This document shows, piece after piece, positions 21,219 through 31,467 of a stretch of 64,000 bases of DNA. A model generated the notes under the pieces. That model made no database searches. It had not been told where the DNA came from and worked only from the letters and a program-made list of their open reading frames with translations. How positions within the stretch are numbered: position 1 is the stretch's first letter; the number at the start of each line of letters is the position of its first letter. This DNA is from Celoporthe dispersa (Eukaryota; Ascomycota; Sordariomycetes; Diaporthales; Cryphonectriaceae), in NCBI GenBank assembly GCA_016584495.1, contig WAID01000003.1, positions 1,984,001 through 2,048,000 on the forward strand. Direction: 5' to 3'. A program made the position numbers and the translations under genes.

Positions 21219-22357
21219 ATGGCATACAAAGCCTACTCGGTTATCTCTACGTTTATGCTCTTGCTGCATTGCGTTACTGCTGATGGAAAGGTAGATGTAC
21301 TTCCCAACAAGCTATACAATGGTATAGTGACCGTATAGATAGTATCTGGAATAGAATGCCTCGACGGTTTAGAGCTTTCATCCACGGCAAATACAACTTC
21401 CCTACGAATGGTTAGCAGAAAGTTCCTAAATTCCGGGTTTCTTCAATACTTAACATTTATGTTCAAGGTGGTATTTCGATGCCGTGTCCACTTCTTCTCA
21501 CAACGAGTCTTTTTAATCTAGTTTTTTTTTTTACGACGCTGGCCCCGAAGCCTTTCCTCGTTGATACAACGACGGATCTCTCTCTGTTAAGCTTTCGGGA
21601 ATCTCTGAGAACGGAATCCTGTTTTGGTATAATCTGCCTGTTACCAATGAAGCAGTGTTTATCGAGAATGAGGTCGGTCTGTCAGGAGATTAGAAAGGAA
21701 CCGGGGCCAACTTTACTGGCTCGAATCTTTCTCGTCCCGAGATTGTCTTGCACGCAGCTATCCAAAACCCGGATATTGGTGTGTCTGGAGAAGTCAAATT
21801 TCGTTCGGTTTGTGTCCAAGATTAAAAGCCGGCCCTTAGTGATAATCGACTAACTCCAAGAAATAAGGCTGCGCCTCCTCGATACAACTGTGGTTCCGAG
21901 ATTGCTTTCTTGAATGTTGGTTGGGCTAACGCTGTCCCCGATGCGGACGTAACTGTTGATTTCAACGTCAACGGCGCACCATTGAAACTCACTGGACTTG
22001 GTTATCACGATCAGAATTGGGGATTTTCACCGTTCATCAACGACATTAATCATACTTACTGGGGTCATGCCCGCGTTGGCCCATATTCTGTCGTCTTTTC
22101 GGATGTCTTAATCCCCGCCGCTGGTGGCCAGTGCGAGGAGACATTCTTTGCAACACAGCCGTAAAGAACGGAAAGTTTGTGGAGCTGAGTTGTGCACAAG
22201 ACGCTGTGGTGGTACGACCTTGGGGGGGCAATGATGAAGACCCGCCGAAGACTGGATCACCACCACCATTCGGAGTGGAAATCACCTTCCAAGGCCTCAT
22301 AATGCCTGACGTACCGAGCCGGCTCACTCACTTGCAACCTGTCTCACAGCCGTAAGC
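21219..22357 (+). pseudogene. Decayed secreted lipocalin/CrtC-like (Diels-Alderase-type) gene
   Basis: Fragments in order match the two-lipocalin-domain family that includes hydroxyneurosporene synthase-like and fungal Diels-Alderase proteins: a signal-like N terminus (MAYKAYSVISTFMLLLHCVT), then ECLDGLELSSTANTTS, then WYFDAVS (about 21475), then VTNEAVFIENEVGLSGD, then GYHDQNWG (about 21992-22020) with YWGHARVGPYSVVFSD, and finally DAVVVRPWG. The frame is broken repeatedly: TAG at 21336-21338, TAA after NESF, TGA and TAG where Trp is expected, TAA at about 21831, and a frame change before VKNGKFVELSC. Too many lesions for base-call error, so it is called a pseudogene. No polyketide or peptide synthase gene is nearby to suggest a live biosynthetic cluster. 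Confidence 0.65.
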
Positions 22358-22640
22358 AGCAGGGGCTTTTGGTTGGACACCAGCTCTCGAGCTGATAATC
22401 CGACACTCGACCGCATTATGCTATGGCTAAGTTATTCTTGATTCATCTGGCTATCAATTTTCGAGCTGGTAATCCGATACCCGACCGCGTTGCTATTGCT
22501 AAGCTGTTCTTGATACGTCTGGCTATCGATTTTTCTCACTCGCTCCCTTCTACTGTCTGTTATTCTTGATCTCTCAACCTCTCTCTTTATACGAAAAACC
22601 GCCATTTCAATCGCCCTCACTAGGACTAGCCGTCACCGCA

Positions 22641-23831
22641 TCACGTCCAGTTGTTGGCAAAGAATGTGAGGACGGTCTTGTAACCGCGGCTGTACTCCTC
22701 CTCCACCCGCTTGTCCTTGAGGTCCGAGCGCGCCGCCATCCAGCCGTGTATCTGGTCCTGGAAGATCTCGACGTGCTTCGGGCTGGTGAGGGCCGCCTTG
22801 AACTTCTCGACGTCCTCGGCGGGTTCGTCCTTGGACGCGAGCATGGCCAAGGGGATCTTGATCCTGTTGTGCGTTAGTGATCTGGGCGAGGAGGCGGACG
22901 AGGCATCCAGGTGTGGGTCTTGAAATGCCAAGGAAAAGGTGGAGGAGGGGATATTCATACTTCTTCGCATCTTCGGCGTCGACCATGGCGGGATGGCACT
23001 CTGCACCGATCTTGAAGGGGTTTTCGGACTGGCTGACCGTCAGGGAGATGACCTTGGAGCCCCAGCAGAACTACACGTCGCCACCCAAGTCAGCAGGATG
23101 CCAAATGGCCGGAAGAAAAGAAGTAGGAGGGATATCTCAGGGAACCCTACACCAACGACACCCCACTCCTTGATGTTGGGATATTTAGCCTGGGCGTCCT
23201 TCACCACGCTGCGGACCTTGGGCACGAAGCTCGGGGGGCTGTTCTGGCCAAAGAACTCGCCCACCTTCTTCTGCTTCTCCTCGTTGTCGGGCGGGAAGAG
23301 CTCGATGGGAAGGGGCTTGCCGTCGAAAGGGTCGGGCATGAAGACGGCGTACTTGTTGTGGTCGTCGGCGGTGGCTAGGATGTCGCAGCCCTGGACGGTC
23401 TGGTCGAAGAAGCCGAAGATGTCCATGACCACCAGGATGCCCCTGGACGCCTCCTTCGCGGGGCCCGTCACGTACGTCTTCCTGCCGTCGATGGTCTCGT
23501 AGGCGCCCTTGTGCTGGTACCCGGACGACACGACGGGCGGGATGTTGCAGCAGGCCTGCGAGTGGCCGCCGGTGGCCTTCATGGTCGACATCTTGGGCGC
23601 GGTGGTGCTGAGGGGGCGGACGAGCTGTAGGTTGGTGATGTTATTGATTGGTGGTCGTGATGGTGTCGGGCGGGGTAATCTGCAGCCGCAAGACTGGTGG
23701 TGGTGGTGGTGGCAGGTAGTTGGGATCGGGTTGGTGTTTCGCGCGGGGTTGGAAGTGGAAGTATTTAATACACAAGGAGAGGGGGAGGGCGCTGCGATAA
23801 GCCGGCAGTGGGGTCGACGAAGAAGAGCCAT
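22641..23831 (-). CDS. Dienelactone hydrolase family protein
   Basis: Three exons: complement(join(22641..22863,22961..23070,23151..23831)), all in phase. The alpha/beta-hydrolase core shows GILVVMDIFGF, then the nucleophile elbow GVVGFCWGSK formed across the first intron (Cys nucleophile), ECHPAMV, and the C-terminal DQIHGWM with the catalytic His. Enzymes of this family open lactone rings of aromatic or sugar-acid degradation intermediates; fungal members are diverse. From the first ATG (23831) there is an 80-residue Arg/Ser/His-rich extension ending VRPLSTTAPK, which looks like a mitochondrial presequence. An internal start at MSTMKATGGH (about 23591) would give a cytosolic protein of normal family length. 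Both are possible. Confidence 0.85.
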
Positions 23832-24767
23832 GACGCGTGGATGAAATAACTGATCGAAAAAAAAAAAAAAAGGCGTGAATCACCAGTTCAATTGATTTTC
23901 TTAGTATAGAGGTTGTAAAATTCCTCTTTTTTCCCCCGTGCCCTCTCCCCTTTGCTTGATTGAATCGTCACCTCAATTTTGTTGTCTTGTGATGCTGTCG
24001 ACGATTGATGATGCAAACCCGACACCTCGCGATCCTGGGTACGGCTGCTTTTCCCCCTTCCGCCTCCCCTCTTGCTGCCTTCCGTCTCTGCTCGCCGCTG
24101 TAGCTCTCATCCATACAACAGATCATGACGTAGCGAGGGGCTGCCCTATTGAGCTTAATTATTATCCGCAGTTGCCCCTACTGGACAATGTGGATAAGTG
24201 GTGTGGATAAGTGCCTTGACCCAACACGCCCCCCCCCTGCTAAGCCCGCCGCGACGAAGCCGCCAACCGAGCCGGAGGGTCGGATGAGAATCCGGACTGA
24301 CAACCGCACGGTCGGGATCGTTGTGGGACCTCATAGCTCCCGAGAGCTGTAGCACGAGCGACACGTGAACATCTCCTTGCAGTGTGATGGCGGCGGCGGC
24401 GGTGGCGGCGACAAGATTGGCTTACGGAAAGGGGTCTGCAAGGGAATGGAGGCGAGGAGGGGAAGCGGAGGGCACAAGGAGCACAAGCAGGGCGTGCAAA
24501 GAGACCTTTTGAATGGATGCGCTGGGAACGGATAGATAAAAGGATTAATTAAGATAGAGAGACACCATAGCCTTCCTCTGAGCAGAGGGCTACACTATTA
24601 CTACTACTAATGATGATGATGAAGAAGAAGAAGAAGAAGAAGAAGAAGAAGAAGAAGAAAAATGAAAATTATCCATCGACATGGCCAGCGGCCGTCTCCC
24701 AGTGCGCCTGCTTCCTTGCATTCATCCAACCATGGCCCCCCCCCCTTCAATCCTCCCTCGCTCATCC
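23832..24767. other. Intergenic stretch with AAG microsatellite
   Basis: Between the dienelactone hydrolase start and the Nudix stop. Contains a poly-A run near 23858-23870, a GC-rich middle and a GAA/AAG repeat at the end. No supported gene. Confidence 0.5.
24621..24660. repeat. (GAA)n trinucleotide microsatellite
   Basis: About 13 uninterrupted GAA units, preceded by four TGA/GAT units. Confidence 0.95.
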
Positions 24768-25509
24768 CTAATGGTCTTTCGATTTCACCCACCATCGCCA
24801 GACTGGAGAACGCCATTCAGATGTCCTCCTCGGACACAGGCCCCTCAGCCTCTGGAGCGCAGTGGCATGGCCCTTCTCTGCAATCTCGGGTTTGGCCTCG
24901 GGCCGACCAGCTCGGATCCAGTGTGCATCGGCAGAGATCAGGGCCTCCTTCTCCGCCTGGAACCTGAGCGCCGCCCTCGCGTCCACGACCCCCATCCACC
25001 TCGCCTCCAGCCCCTCGCCCAGGTCCTGCGTGTTCTCGTGCGGGGCGGCGTCGGGGTCCGCCAGCGTCGCCAGGTAGAAGAAACACATCTTCTGGGCATC
25101 CGTGTCTGCGCCCGTTCCGGGCTCGGTGTACGTGACCATGCCCACCGGTTCGGTGCCGAGGTGGTCGACGACGGTGCTCTTAGGGCCGTCCGGCTGCTCG
25201 TCCCGCGGCTGCGTGGCTCGCGTGGGCATGCGGACGGGGACCAGGCTCACGCGGTGGCCGGTCTCCTCGTAGGTCTCGCGGATGGCTGTGTCGTGGATGC
25301 TCTCGCCGATGTTTCTGCGGCCCTTGGGAAGCTGCCAGATGTCCTCCTGGTACTTCTTGTTGAGGGATGACGAGGACCTCTTGGGTCCTGGGGTGGAAGG
25401 TGACCGTGCCGGCGCTGATGATGAAGTCGACATTGCGGTGGAAAGCCATGTCGCTGTCGATGCCGTCGAGGTCTAGCTGCCTCCTCGCCGGTGGTCCGTC
25501 CGCGGCCAT
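24768..25509 (-). CDS. Nudix hydrolase, one apparent indel
   Basis: The Nudix box is complete: GRRNIGESIHDTAIRETYEE followed by TGHRV fits GX5EX7REUXEEXGU and binds the metal used to split nucleoside-diphosphate derivatives. The N-terminal strand (NVDFIISAGTVTFHP) and the following VLVI lie in another frame; removing one base from the run 25364-25366 gives EVLVILNKKYQEDIWQLPKG and a single 246-residue protein with no intron. The region after the box (MCFFYLATLADP, LEARWMGVVDARAAL) resembles diphosphoinositol/ADP-ribose-type fungal Nudix proteins, but the substrate cannot be told. Confidence 0.85.
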
Positions 25510-25941
25510 TTCTCTCTGTCTCTCTTTCTTTTCTTTTCTTTTTTTTTCTTTCTTGGTCTAGGGTTTTGATGTCTCCCTTGACGGTGGTGGGTGAGGGCAC
25601 TCGGTACTGCAGGGCGGGGATGGCTGTTGCCTCCGTTGGGTTATATAGTATACGTCGTGCGGTGGAGTGATGAGGGGAGAGGGGGCGAGCGTCTCTAGTA
25701 TATTGCAGTGAGACCTCCTGACGCACGAAATGCAACAAGAAGTGCTTTTTCTTCGAACCGAGAGCGACTACCAGCGGGGGGCTCGAGAGACATGGCCCAT
25801 GCTCGAGGGTTCGAAGGAGGAGCAGAGCAGAACAAAAAGGACCGGTGTGCCCAGGTTCGTCAGTCCGTCCTTTAAATGCCTGTTTCCGTGGCTGCCCCAG
25901 CTCAGCCGCTTCGGTCCTGCTGCAGCAACCTGCCTGCAGTC

Positions 25942-25979
<38 letters not shown>

Positions 25980-27716
25980 CTGCCTTGCCAGCTCAGCCAG
26001 CCGGTGCTCGACCAAAAAGTATTTCCTTTTTTTGCCTCCCTGTCGGATCTCGCTTGCGCGATTCCGCCTGTCGCACTGTCAATCGAGGTGCCATAATCAA
26101 CATGTCATATAACGCGTCAGACCTGCTCAGGACCGGTGAAGGTTTCGCCAGGTCGCTGACCAAAGCCATGGCTCGGATCCGGCGCCTGGGTACTTTCCAC
26201 CGGTGGCTCCACCTTTCTCTCTCTTTTTTTTTTCCTTCTTTTTTTCTTTTTTTCTTTTTCTTTTTCTTTTTTTGGCTGAGCGAGCGGTAAGAGACACGAA
26301 AGCGCCAGACCCCTCCTCTCTCTCCCCCAATCTCTCTCTCTGTCTGCCCTCTCCTCCCTCGCTTGCTCACAGCCCACTCTAGCCGTTCAAGACATGATTT
26401 AAACCACAGGGGGGGCTTGTTCCCGTATAGGAAAAGGAAACGCGTTTGCAGTGGAACGTGCCAATGCACCCAACTCTTTTCCTGCAGCATGATGCGGGCG
26501 GGCGGGCGGGCGGGCGCCTCTGCGCTCCGCGGCATTGGTGGTTCTTGGGTGAGATGCATGGAGGGAGGGGGATGGCGGCCTATCAGGGCTGCTGGAGCCC
26601 AGTCCCGGCGTGGACAGCCATTCAGCTCCGATGTGGGAGGATCCAAATCAGGGAGAGACCTGCGGTGCCGCTGAACCGCGTGTGACTGGTATGACGGCTT
26701 GGACGGCCACTTGGGGCATCCACCAACCTGGCAGCCTGGGTTGGGGACGGCACTGCATCGCTTGGGGGCTGCAGCTTGCAGGGAGCAGATGCCGGAGCAG
26801 AACCCCCGCAGTACCCGTAGAGGCAGGACCCGTGCCCTTTATTTTTCTTTCCTTTTTTTCTGTTTTAATTATTGATCGGATCAGCCCCCCTGAGGCCTTG
26901 CACAGAAGTTCGATCGCTATCCCTCATTTATCTCCGTCTGGAAGATTGCTCATGAAGGGGAGGTCCGGGGTTGTAACGAGACACGCGTCTGGTTGTGGGC
27001 GCAATTTTCTCCTGCCACGAATTGAGACTGACATCCTCCTTGCTGACCATGTAGAAACACAAAAGAGAAAAACTAAAAATTTACCAAAAGACAGGGGAAA
27101 CGGGGAGGGAAAGAGAAGGGGGGAAAGGGGGGTGGGGGAGGGAAGAAAAAGAAAAGACAGGAAGACAGGGAGGAAAAGCAAAGGAGAAAAAAGGTCATGC
27201 GTGCAAGGCCTATGTAGCAATACTTTTGAGAAAAAGAAACAAAAAAAAAAAAGGCTTGACTATTGTCCGGGGCGGGAGTGTGTGTAAGAGATAAGGTGAC
27301 TCGAGGTCATGGTGGCCTCGCCTGCGCAAAAGGTAAGTAAGTAGGTGAGTATTTATATCATTCGCACTCTGGTAGTTTGTACAACCGACCTCTACCGTGA
27401 GTTGTCCAATGCGCTCTTTATCTAACGACATCTGAAGAGGCATCACAGGCGAATTATCACATAGTACGGGATTTAGCATCTCACCCTACCGCAGGGATCG
27501 ATAGACTCGGCCGGCTGAGAAGTGCCCATCCCTGCCTGGGTAAGTAAGGTTGGCAAGTAAGTAGTACCCAGGTATCAATCTGCCCCACCTTAACTTTTGG
27601 GCTCACCCGCTTTGCGTCTGCCCCTCCATGAACTTCGAGATGGCCCCTTTGAGTCACCACCGCACTGCTGCCGATTCCCAACCCGCCCTCCCGACAGACC
27701 ATACGCAGCAGCCAAG
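25510..27716. other. Gene-free 2.2 kb with CAG and pyrimidine repeats
   Basis: Contains a CAG repeat (25943-25975), a long T/CT tract (about 26215-26275), purine-rich stretches around 27095-27190 and 27228-27252, and then the leader of the tyrosyl-tRNA synthetase gene. Several open frames cross it but none shows conserved residues or sensible codon use. Confidence 0.5.
25943..25975. repeat. (CAG)11 trinucleotide repeat
   Basis: Eleven perfect CAG units. It would encode polyGln, polySer or polyAla depending on frame, but I find no gene supporting translation. Confidence 0.95.
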
Positions 27717-29005
27717 ATGGCCTCGATGTCGGCTGACGAGAGGATTGCCCTCATCAAGGAGAATCTTGCCGAGACCCTCGACTTTGAGATTATCGAGAAG
27801 ATCATCAAGGATGGAAACGACCCCAAGGTCTACTGGGGAACGTACGTTGCTGGGGATCCCATCAACCCGCCCCGTGCTGGAAAATGCCCTCAGGCGCCCG
27901 GATGCTAACCTCCTCCTCTCCCATCTACTATAGGGCGACGACCGGACGGCCTCACTGTGGATACTTCGTCCCTGCCATCAAGCTCGCCCAGCTGCTCCGC
28001 TCCGGCTGTTCACTCACCATCCTCCTCGCCGACATCCACGGGTTCCTCGACAACCTGAAGGCCCCGATCGAGCTGGTCGAGCACCGCGCCAACTACTACA
28101 AGCGCGTCATCACCGCCATGCTCAATGCCACCTGCGGCGAGGAGGACGTCAAGAAGCTGAAGTTCGTGTACGGCAGCTCCTACCAGAAGAGCGCCGACTA
28201 CTGCATGGACCTGTACAAGATGGCCGCGGTGGTGTCCGAGCACGACGCCAAGAAGGCCGGCGCCGAGGTCGTCAAGCAGACCGCCAACGCCCCGCTGTCC
28301 GGCCTTCTCTACCCCCTCCTCCAGGTCCTGGACGAGCAGTACCTGGACGTCGACGTCCAGTTCGGCGGCGTCGACCAGCGGAAGCTCTTCACCGCCGCCA
28401 AGGAGTGGCTGCCCAAGCTGGGCTACCGCCAGCGCGCACACATCATGAACGCCATGGTGCCCGGCCTCCAGGGCGGCAAGATGTCCGCCAGCGACCCCAA
28501 CTCCAAGATCGACCTGCTCGACGAGGCAGACACGGTGGTCAAGAAGATCAAGAAGGCCGAGTGCGTGCCCAAGGTGCCAGAGGGCAACGGCGTCCTGGCC
28601 TTTGTCGAGTACGTGCTGCTGCCCGCCGCGCGCCTCAAGGGCCGGGAGGGCTTCGTGGTCGACCGGTCCAGGGATGAGCTGCCGGAGCTGGTCTACACCG
28701 ACATCGAGAAGATGCACGACGACTACCGCAACGACATCCTCACCCCGCAGATCCTCAAGCCTGCGGTCTCCAAGGCGCTGAACGAGCTGATGGCGCCCAT
28801 CCGCGAGGAGTACAGCAAGGACGCCAGCTGGCAGGAGCTGGTCGAGAAGGCCTACCCGCCCGAGGTCAAGTTCGTCAAGGAGAAGAAGAAGAAGGGCCGC
28901 GGCACCATGTTTCCCGGCTCTAAGAAGGACGGGGAAACGGCACCGGCTGATGGTGCGGTGACGTCTCAGACGGAGGACCTCCCTGTTCGTGCTGCCAAGG
29001 AATAG
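27717..29005 (+). CDS. Cytoplasmic tyrosyl-tRNA synthetase
   Basis: Class I aminoacyl-tRNA synthetase charging tRNA-Tyr. Two exons (27717-27841, 27934-29005; intron GTACGT...CTATAG, phase 2), 398 residues. Signatures: GRPHCGYFVP (the HIGH-type motif, just after the intron), ILLADIHGFLDN, QFGGVDQRKLF (tyrosine site) and GGKMSASDPNSKID (the KMSKS-type motif of eukaryotic TyrRS), then a C-terminal Lys-rich tract (VKEKKKKGRG). The start is the ATG at 27717 in CCAAG-ATG-GCC context; the frame is open further upstream but without another ATG. Length and lack of a presequence fit the cytoplasmic enzyme. Confidence 0.95.
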
Positions 29006-31467
29006 ACCCGCGCCTCAAGATGTTCAAGGAGCCTCACACTGTCCACAGCCGCCAGCCTAGAGGGGTAAAAAAAGAAGGCGGACAAAATAAAAAAAGAGGG
29101 GGAGAGAGAGAGAGAGGGAAGTAGACGATAGATACCCTGACAAACACTCCCGGGGGCAATTTCTGGGATAAACCTCTCCTGGCCTATTCCTTGGTTGTGT
29201 CCTGTGGGATGGCTACAACATGGAATGGCCAGTGTCCTCGTCGATGCAGACGGGAATTTACGTCCTCGAGGTCTGCCACGAGGAAGAGGGCCAATTGACC
29301 CTGGCACTTACCAAGATAGATATGTACTTATTCCTGCTATCGCAAATACTATGCATCTCTAATTGGTATCTGCTCCTTTTGTTTGGGGGAGGGGGCCCTC
29401 TCTAATCGCAGGTCTTTGGTGAAGACGGGATGAATAGGCACGGTTGAGCATAAGCTTCATTGGGACCAGTCTCGGAAATCCTGTGCTAGTGTCAACGGTT
29501 CGTACTACCAGCACCGCCAGTAATTTACGAGCCTGGAACGCGTGTTCCGAGGTCGGTATAGCTTAGAGACAGTAGCGCGACAACAGCTTTCCCCCCTAGC
29601 CTGTTATTGTTTGCCTCTAAGGGATTTTGTCTGAACCTCATCCCGCCTGATGGTGGTGTTTCTCATCGCAGCTGCCCTCCCTCATCTCATGGTTCTTCAT
29701 TTCTCTCAAGCTGTGACCTGAAAAGTGGGCTCGCCCTGCAGGCCTTGTGAGAAACAAGAGTCAAGCACAGGTGTTGACAGGCCCAGAGGATCCAGTCCGG
29801 GATCCCGGGAAGAGGGCCTGCAGCTACAGCGCTACTCGGGCAGTCAAGGTGTCCACGCATTACCAAAGTACATGCCAGCGACGAAAAGTATGGAGATGTA
29901 CCTATGGCATCTCACGGCAGCATTGTGTGATTGAGATTACACATGTGGCATGGGATTGGGTGGGAGGGGGGGCAAGATGTGCCGAACCAATGCAGGTGCC
30001 TGAACCCCTGCAGTGGGAAGGTGTGTTCAAAATTTACAGGCACGAGATGACTGTCATGCTTTGGGGTGCAGGGGGGGGCCATGCAGCAGAACTGGGCACA
30101 GCAGAGGTACAGCAGTGGTACAGCAGTGTCTCGGCATAACATGACCTGCCTGTCAAACCCCAGCGTCAACAAGCCAGAGAGGGGGTCCTCAGCAGCTTAC
30201 TTACCAATTGCTACAGGCCACCCACTGACTGCCAGCGAGCCAAGGCTGGGCTGGGTTGGGCTGGATGAGCTCCATCGTCATATCGTCATCCTCATGATTC
30301 TCGACCTTATTTTTTTTTAATAATTTTTTTTTTATTAGCAACACCTTGGCCCCCTCCCCGTTCCTTCGCCCTTCCTTTCTGTCACGTCTCATCGATCTCG
30401 AATCCCGATCCCATCGTCGCACGCCCACGTTTCTCCACCGCAGGAACAGGCCACCGCTAAGGCTCCGCGCTGCAATCTCCCGTCGCCGCCAAGGTGGACT
30501 CGACATCAATTGTTGGGCGCGTCTTGGACCCTTGAGGCCTGACTCGACGGAGACTCGACGGGACTCGGCTCTCTTTCCTGCACCAAAGGCCCTGCAGTGA
30601 GAGACAGACAGACCACGAGCACGAGCCCCTCTCCCAGGCAGGCAGCCGAGGCGAGGCAACGCGCGCACGAACCAGGCGACCCGGCCTGATGGTAGTGAGG
30701 AGACGAGCTCGGTCCTCGTACGGATTCTTCTCTCTCACCTCCATGTCCACCTACGTCTTGTCGCCGCTCTGTTCTTTATCCGACCGACGACGTCTCATCG
30801 ACACTTTGCAGATGCTGCCGCCGCCGCTCCCACTGCTGTCTTCTTCTTCTTGTTCTTCTTTTCCCTCCTCCTCCCCTCCTCCTCCTCCTCGATGATCGTG
30901 CCTATTTATCTCATCTGATCCCCACTCTTCATTCTTCATTTCTTTCTTTTAATTTTGGCACTGCTGGGAGGTACCTGTCAGGCTGTTCCCGTACCTGACC
31001 TGCCGTCAGCCCCAATAGCGCCCTGGCAAAAGACACAATCCTTGACCGACAGACGAGATCGTTCATAGTCCTGGGCCCTGGTCTCCCCCCGGATCCTATA
31101 CGCGACGCGATTATCCCGGCCTGCCACCCCAAGACTTCTCCACTCCCTCTCTTCTTCCTTACTTTTTTCTTTTGCGAGAAAAAAAAAAAAAGGGGGATCT
31201 TCCGGCCTGCTGACTGCCAGTAAAGTTGGGCACTCGTCGACGACGCGATAGGATAGGTACTGAGAATCAGCTGCAGACGACCTGTCCATCGTCTGTGCTG
31301 ATCTCAGAGTGGTAAGCCTCCCTCCCACATATTCCATCCCCTGCCGACAGGCGCATCCAGTCTGGCCCCCCACCCATCCAGGTCCGCAGGCTGTCTGGTG
31401 TAAGAGAGAGAAAGAGAGAGAAAGAGAGCACCTCATCTGACGTGCGCGTATCTTGCCTCTTGTCTAG
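29006..31467. other. Long gap upstream of the giant coiled-coil gene
   Basis: Should contain the TyrRS 3' UTR and, in its right half, the promoter, 5' UTR and first exon or exons of the coiled-coil gene. Candidate start codons exist at 30689 and 30742 and a good donor (GTAAGC) at 31312, but no combination could be proved. CT-rich leader-like sequence occupies about 30340-30900. Confidence 0.45.

Noticed and set aside
21219..24767. A specialised-metabolite gene cluster around the lipocalin-like relic and the hydrolase
   Set aside because: No synthase, P450, transporter or cluster regulator is present; the dienelactone hydrolase is intact and ordinary, the other gene is dead.
25845..26112. PolyGln, polySer or polyAla protein over the CAG repeat
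   Set aside because: All three frames are open for a similar length, none has conserved residues on either side, and no intron or start context supports a gene.
26363..27287. Plus-strand frames upstream of TyrRS (up to 225 codons)
   Set aside because: Biased composition, no motif, and they end in purine-rich low-complexity sequence.
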